This document shows, in pieces, positions 14,386 to 16,806 of a stretch of DNA of 16,806 nt. Within the stretch, counting starts at the first letter, position 1, and each line of letters begins with the position of its first letter. The stretch is taken from NCBI GenBank assembly GCA_023433515.1, contig JAEZCN010000227.1:1-16806 (forward strand), written 5' to 3'. The position numbers and the translations under genes were made by a program. Below the pieces are notes generated by a model. The model saw nothing but the letters and a program-made list of their open reading frames with translations, did no database searches and was not told the DNA's origin. The stretch comes from Pseudomonadota bacterium. Lineage in GTDB: Bacteria > Pseudomonadota > Gammaproteobacteria > Steroidobacterales > Steroidobacteraceae.

Positions 14386-14846
14386 AGCGACTTCGCCGCT
14401 TCGAGCACTTCGGCCGCGTGGCCCTTCACCTTGACCTTGCGCCATTCGCGCACGATCTTGCCGGACGCGTCGATCAGGAACGTGCTGCGTTCGATTCCCA
14501 TGAACTTCCTTCCGTAGAGCGATTTCTCGCGGATCACGTCGAAGAGCCGGCACACGGTTTCGTCTTCGTCGGACAGCAGCTCGAACGGGAATTTCTCCTT
14601 CGCGCGGAATTTCGCGTGACGTTCGCAGCTGTCCTTGGAGATGCCGAGCACCGTGGTCTTCGCGCGCTTGAACGCGGCGTGCAGATCGCGAAAGTCCTGT
14701 CCCTCGAGCGTGCAGCCCGGGGTCATGTCCTTCGGATAGAAGTACAGCACCAGGTTCGAGCCCTTGCCATCGGCCGATCTCCACACCGTGCCGTCGGAGC
14801 GCGGCAATGAAAAGGCGGGCGCCTTCTTGCCAACCGACACAGTCAA
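14382..14846 (-). CDS. bcp: Bcp/PrxQ-type thioredoxin-dependent peroxiredoxin
   Basis: Thiol peroxidase that reduces hydrogen peroxide and organic peroxides; 154 residues, the family length. The peroxidatic cysteine is Cys45 in YPKDMTPGCTLEGQDF, and the region IERSTFLIDASGKIVREWRKVKVKGHA is typical. The position five residues later, where classic 2-Cys Bcp has the resolving Cys, is Gln50. Cys74 (SKDSCERH) and Cys99 (ETVCRLF) are the only other candidates. The start is taken as the TTG at 14846, which overlaps the gcvR stop (TTGA) and has GGAG 11 bases before it; a GTG at 14840 is possible and would shorten it by two residues. bcp next to gcvR is also the E. coli order. Confidence 0.92.
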   Translation of the reverse strand: MTVSVGKKAPAFSLPRSDGTVWRSADGKGSNLVLYFYPKDMTPGCTLEGQDFRDLHAAFKRAKTTVLGISKDSCERHAKFRAKEKFPFELLSDEDETVCRLFDVIREKSLYGRKFMGIERSTFLIDASGKIVREWRKVKVKGHAAEVLEAAKSL

Positions 14847-15373
14847 GACTTTACCGGCTCCAGTATCGCGTCGAGGTTCTGCGCGTCGCAGTAGTCCATG
14901 AACTCCTCGCGCAGGTGTGCGAGCTGCAGCCGCTTCGGTACGTTGATGATCATCTGCACCGAAAACATCTGCGCGCCCGTGTGTGCGGCGGGATAGGTGC
15001 GCGTCGAGACCTCGGCGATGTCGATGCCGCGGCTGGCGCAGAAACCCGAGAGTCCCGCCACGATGCCCGACTGGTCGAGGCACACGACGTCGATGGAATA
15101 GGGCAGCAGTTCGGCGCGCGCGGCGCGCGGCTCCGTGCGCTTGAGGTGCAGGGACAGGCCGGTACTCTCGCCCAGGCGCGCGAGTTCGCTCTCGAGTTTG
15201 GCCAGCGAATGCCAGTTGCCGCTCACCAGGATCAGCATCGCGAACTCGTTGCCGAGACTGGCCATCCGGCTTTCGCTGATCGACCCGCCGCAGTCCGAGA
15301 TTACGCGGGTCAGGTCGTGGACCATCCCGGTCCGATCGCCGCCAATGGCGGATACGGCTAAGTGCTGCTTCAT
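14843..15373 (-). CDS. gcvR: GcvR-like protein with two ACT domains
   Basis: 176 residues with two ACT domains: the first begins at LAVSAIGGDRTGMVHDLTRV (residue 5 on), the second at YSIDVVCLDQSGIVAGLSGF. In E. coli GcvR binds glycine and represses the glycine-cleavage operon by inhibiting GcvA; that function is assumed by homology and by the conserved position between dapA and bcp. The ATG at 15373 gives the natural N-terminus MKQHLAVSAIGG; an upstream open extension is unlike the family. A TACACT -10-like element ends only ten bases before the start codon, so the message may have almost no leader. It is divergent from dapA. Confidence 0.88.
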   Translation of the reverse strand: MKQHLAVSAIGGDRTGMVHDLTRVISDCGGSISESRMASLGNEFAMLILVSGNWHSLAKLESELARLGESTGLSLHLKRTEPRAARAELLPYSIDVVCLDQSGIVAGLSGFCASRGIDIAEVSTRTYPAAHTGAQMFSVQMIINVPKRLQLAHLREEFMDYCDAQNLDAILEPVKS

Positions 15374-15382
15374 CTGGCGCGA

Positions 15383-15388
15383 AGTGTA
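15383..15388 (-). promoter_or_regulatory. Possible -10 element of gcvR
   Basis: On the minus strand this reads TACACT, inside GGGTTACACTTCGCG, ten bases upstream of the gcvR ATG. A start of transcription six to eight bases on would leave a leader of only a few bases. No clear -35 can be placed. Confidence 0.3.
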
Positions 15389-15402
15389 ACCCAGCCGGCG
15401 GC

Positions 15403-15432
15403 TTGCGAATCCACGGGGTGCGCCCGTACCAT
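15403..15432 (+). promoter_or_regulatory. Candidate sigma70 promoter of dapA
   Basis: TTGCGA (15403-15408) and TACCAT (15427-15432) are separated by 18 bases. Transcription would begin near 15439, about 30 bases before the dapA start. It overlaps the region upstream of the divergent gcvR gene. Confidence 0.4.
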
Positions 15433-15467
15433 GCCCGACCGCTTTCAACGACCCTCGGATCTAACGC

Positions 15468-16352
15468 ATGTTCGCCGGCAGCCTGGTGGCGCTCGTGACC
15501 CCGATGCAGCCGGACGGCAGCATCGATTCAAACGCCTGGAATCGCCTCGTCGAGTACCAGCTTGAGAATGGCACCGCGGGCATCGTCGTCGCGGGATCCA
15601 CGGGCGAATCCGCCACGGTCACCGATGCCGAACTTCGCGACCTGCTGCTGGCCGCGAGAAAAATCATCGGCAAGCGCGCGCTGCTGATCGCGAATACGGG
15701 CACGAACGGTACCGCGAGCTCGGTCGACCGTGCCCGGGATTTTTCCGCGCTCGACGTCGATGCGCTGCTGGTGTCGTCACCGTCTTACGTGCGTCCTACG
15801 CAGGAAGGATTGTTCCTGCATTTCTCCGCCGTCGCCGCTGCGTCGCGCACGCCCGTGCTGCTGTACAACGTGCCGAGCCGCACGGCCGTCGACTTGTTGC
15901 CCGCGACGGTGGCGCGCCTGTCGCGCGTGCCGCGCATCGCCGGCATCAAGGAAGCGGTGGGCGAGGCGACGCGCGTGCGTGAACTCGTCGCCGGCTGCGG
16001 CCCGGATTTCAAGGTGCTCTCCGGCGATGACCTGACGGCGCGCGATGCGATCGGGGCGGGCGCGTCGGGGGTCATCTCGGTGACGGCGAACGTCGCGCCG
16101 CGCGCGATGGCCGACATGATCGCGGCCGCGTTGCGCGGCGATCGCGCGGGCGCCACGCAGATCGATCAGCGCCTCGTGGCGCTGCATCGAAACCTGTTCG
16201 TCGAATCGAATCCAATCCCGGTCAAGTGGGCCGTCTCCCGGATGGGACTCATGGGCGGCACGCTGCGGCTGCCGCTGACGGAGCTGTCTCCGGAGTACCA
16301 TGCCGTCGTCGCCGAGTCGCTGTTCGCGGCTGGCATAAACGTGAACTCCTGA
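15468..16352 (+). CDS. dapA: DapA, 4-hydroxy-tetrahydrodipicolinate synthase
   Basis: First committed enzyme of lysine and diaminopimelate synthesis: condenses pyruvate with aspartate semialdehyde. 294 residues, starting MFAGSLVALVTPMQ, essentially the E. coli length and numbering. The Schiff-base Lys161 (IAGIKEA) is present, with Tyr133 and Arg138 in LLYNVPSRT, Tyr107, and Ser44-Thr45 in GSTGES (E. coli has Thr44). Most residues that bind the feedback inhibitor lysine in E. coli differ: 53 is Asp, 56 Leu, 84 Ser and 106 Ser in place of His, His, Glu and Tyr; Asn80 is kept. Loss of lysine inhibition is therefore likely but inferred. The ATG at 15468 is the only good start. It is followed after 23 bases by a small lipoprotein gene. 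Confidence 0.96.
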   Translation: MFAGSLVALVTPMQPDGSIDSNAWNRLVEYQLENGTAGIVVAGSTGESATVTDAELRDLLLAARKIIGKRALLIANTGTNGTASSVDRARDFSALDVDALLVSSPSYVRPTQEGLFLHFSAVAAASRTPVLLYNVPSRTAVDLLPATVARLSRVPRIAGIKEAVGEATRVRELVAGCGPDFKVLSGDDLTARDAIGAGASGVISVTANVAPRAMADMIAAALRGDRAGATQIDQRLVALHRNLFVESNPIPVKWAVSRMGLMGGTLRLPLTELSPEYHAVVAESLFAAGINVNS

Positions 16353-16375
16353 AATCTCGAAAGGTCGCAATCCCC

Positions 16376-16663
16376 ATGCGTATCGCCGGAATCGTTTTCG
16401 TCGCAGTGTTGTCCGCCGGGCTCGCGACGGGCTGCGGACAAAAGCTGACCGAGTGCAAGCAGAGCAACAGGGACTACGCGGGCGCGAAAGAAATGCCGCC
16501 CCTCAAGGCGCCGCCGGGCCTGCAGGATCCGAATACGCGTAATGCGCTGCGAGTGCCCCCGCTCGATACGCCGGAGCGCATCCGCGGCAAGAACGAGCCC
16601 TGCCTGGACGCGCCGCCGCCGTATTCGACGCCCAAGGCCCCAGAAGCCCCCAAAGCCGGATAA
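16376..16663 (+). CDS. Short lipoprotein, BamC N-terminus-like, at the bamC position
   Basis: 95-residue predicted lipoprotein: signal peptide MRIAGIVFVAVLSAGLATGC with the lipidated Cys at 20, then a proline-rich, probably unfolded mature part of 75 residues. The stretch YAGAKEMPPLKAPPGLQDP and following ALRVPP resembles the extended N-terminal segment of BamC, which binds BamD. The gene follows dapA, as bamC does in E. coli. The two folded BamC domains are missing and there is no room for them before the tRNA. Cys27 and Cys76 could form a periplasmic disulfide. The weak site AAAGG precedes the ATG at 16376. The function is not established; an unrelated small lipoprotein is the alternative. 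Confidence 0.8.
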   Translation: MRIAGIVFVAVLSAGLATGCGQKLTECKQSNRDYAGAKEMPPLKAPPGLQDPNTRNALRVPPLDTPERIRGKNEPCLDAPPPYSTPKAPEAPKAG

Positions 16664-16675
16664 GGCTCTTTCCGC

Positions 16676-16681
16676 TATCAT
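16676..16681 (+). promoter_or_regulatory. Possible -10 element of the tRNA-Ser gene
   Basis: TATCAT followed by a GC-rich stretch (GCGCACCCGC), 35 bases before the mature tRNA 5' end. A GC-rich discriminator is usual for stable RNA promoters. No recognisable -35 lies at 16-18 bases, so this is tentative. Confidence 0.3.
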
Positions 16682-16715
16682 GCGCACCCGCTCCTTGGGG
16701 TGCAGGTTTCACACC

Positions 16716-16805
16716 GGACAGATGGCCGAGCGGTCGAAGGCGCTTGATTGGAAGTCAAGTAACATCGCAAGGTGTTCCAGGGTTCGAATCCCTGTCTGTC
16801 CGCCA
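16716..16805 (+). tRNA. tRNA-Ser (anticodon GGA)
   Basis: Class II tRNA of 90 bases with CCA encoded. The acceptor stem GGACAGA pairs with TCTGTCC; the discriminator is G at 16802 and CCA is at 16803-16805. The anticodon stem CTTGA/TCAAG (16743-16747 and 16755-16759) closes the loop TTGGAAG with anticodon GGA at 16750-16752, reading UCC and UCU. The long variable arm AACATCGCAAGGTGTT and the T arm CCAGGGTTCGAATCCCTG confirm a serine tRNA. All arms are complete. Confidence 0.97.
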
Positions 16806-16806
16806 C

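Noticed and set aside
16684..16703. Hairpin GCACCC/GGGTGC before the tRNA as a terminator for dapA and the lipoprotein gene
   Set aside because: The stem is only six pairs with an eight-base loop and no T run follows; it lies in the tRNA leader, so a processing structure or chance is as likely.

Overview
This is an ordinary-looking stretch of chromosome from a high-GC gammaproteobacterium, with almost every base in a gene. The gene order points to the Xanthomonadales / Nevskiales / Steroidobacterales side of the class: an Rrf2-type SUF regulator leading sufB and sufC, a full mlaFEDCB operon, and the gcvR-bcp / dapA / bamC-like neighbourhood near bepA known from E. coli. The genus cannot be fixed from the sequence. 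No CRISPR array, rRNA, prophage or complete insertion sequence is visible.

Layout. (1) 1-3565, minus strand: start of the SUF iron-sulfur assembly operon, read as Rrf2 regulator, then sufB, then sufC, which is cut by the window edge. sufB is interrupted by an intein with a LAGLIDADG homing endonuclease domain (1299-2369), placed directly before a conserved SufB cysteine. (2) 3714-6870, plus strand: mlaF-mlaE-mlaD-mlaC-mlaB, the inner-membrane and periplasmic parts of the retrograde phospholipid transport system. It is divergent from suf across a 148-base gap that holds a candidate Rrf2 operator. (3) 6856-10410, minus strand: a tight four-gene catabolic block: a two-piece UxaA-family sugar-acid dehydratase, an FAH-family hydrolase and an FMN alpha-hydroxy-acid oxidase. 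It fits a route in which a sugar acid ends as pyruvate plus lactate or glycolate. (4) 10407-12852, minus strand: mlaA (the outer-membrane Mla lipoprotein) and a BepA-type M48 metalloprotease. (5) 12922-15373, minus strand: a PIN-PhoH ATPase, a Bcp/PrxQ peroxiredoxin and a GcvR-like ACT protein, with overlapping reading frames. (6) 15468-16805, plus strand: dapA, a very short lipoprotein at the position where bamC is expected, and tRNA-Ser(GGA).

The genes are packed with ATGA, GTGA, TTGA or TGATG stop/start overlaps, which suggests widespread translational coupling. Envelope upkeep (all six Mla parts plus BepA and a BamC-like lipoprotein) is a strong theme.

The points most worth attention are the SufB intein, a small palindromic repeat that appears to have inserted at and re-made the start of the hydroxy-acid oxidase gene, the BamC-like mini-lipoprotein, and the split dehydratase cluster. 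I saw no clearly new multi-gene system.
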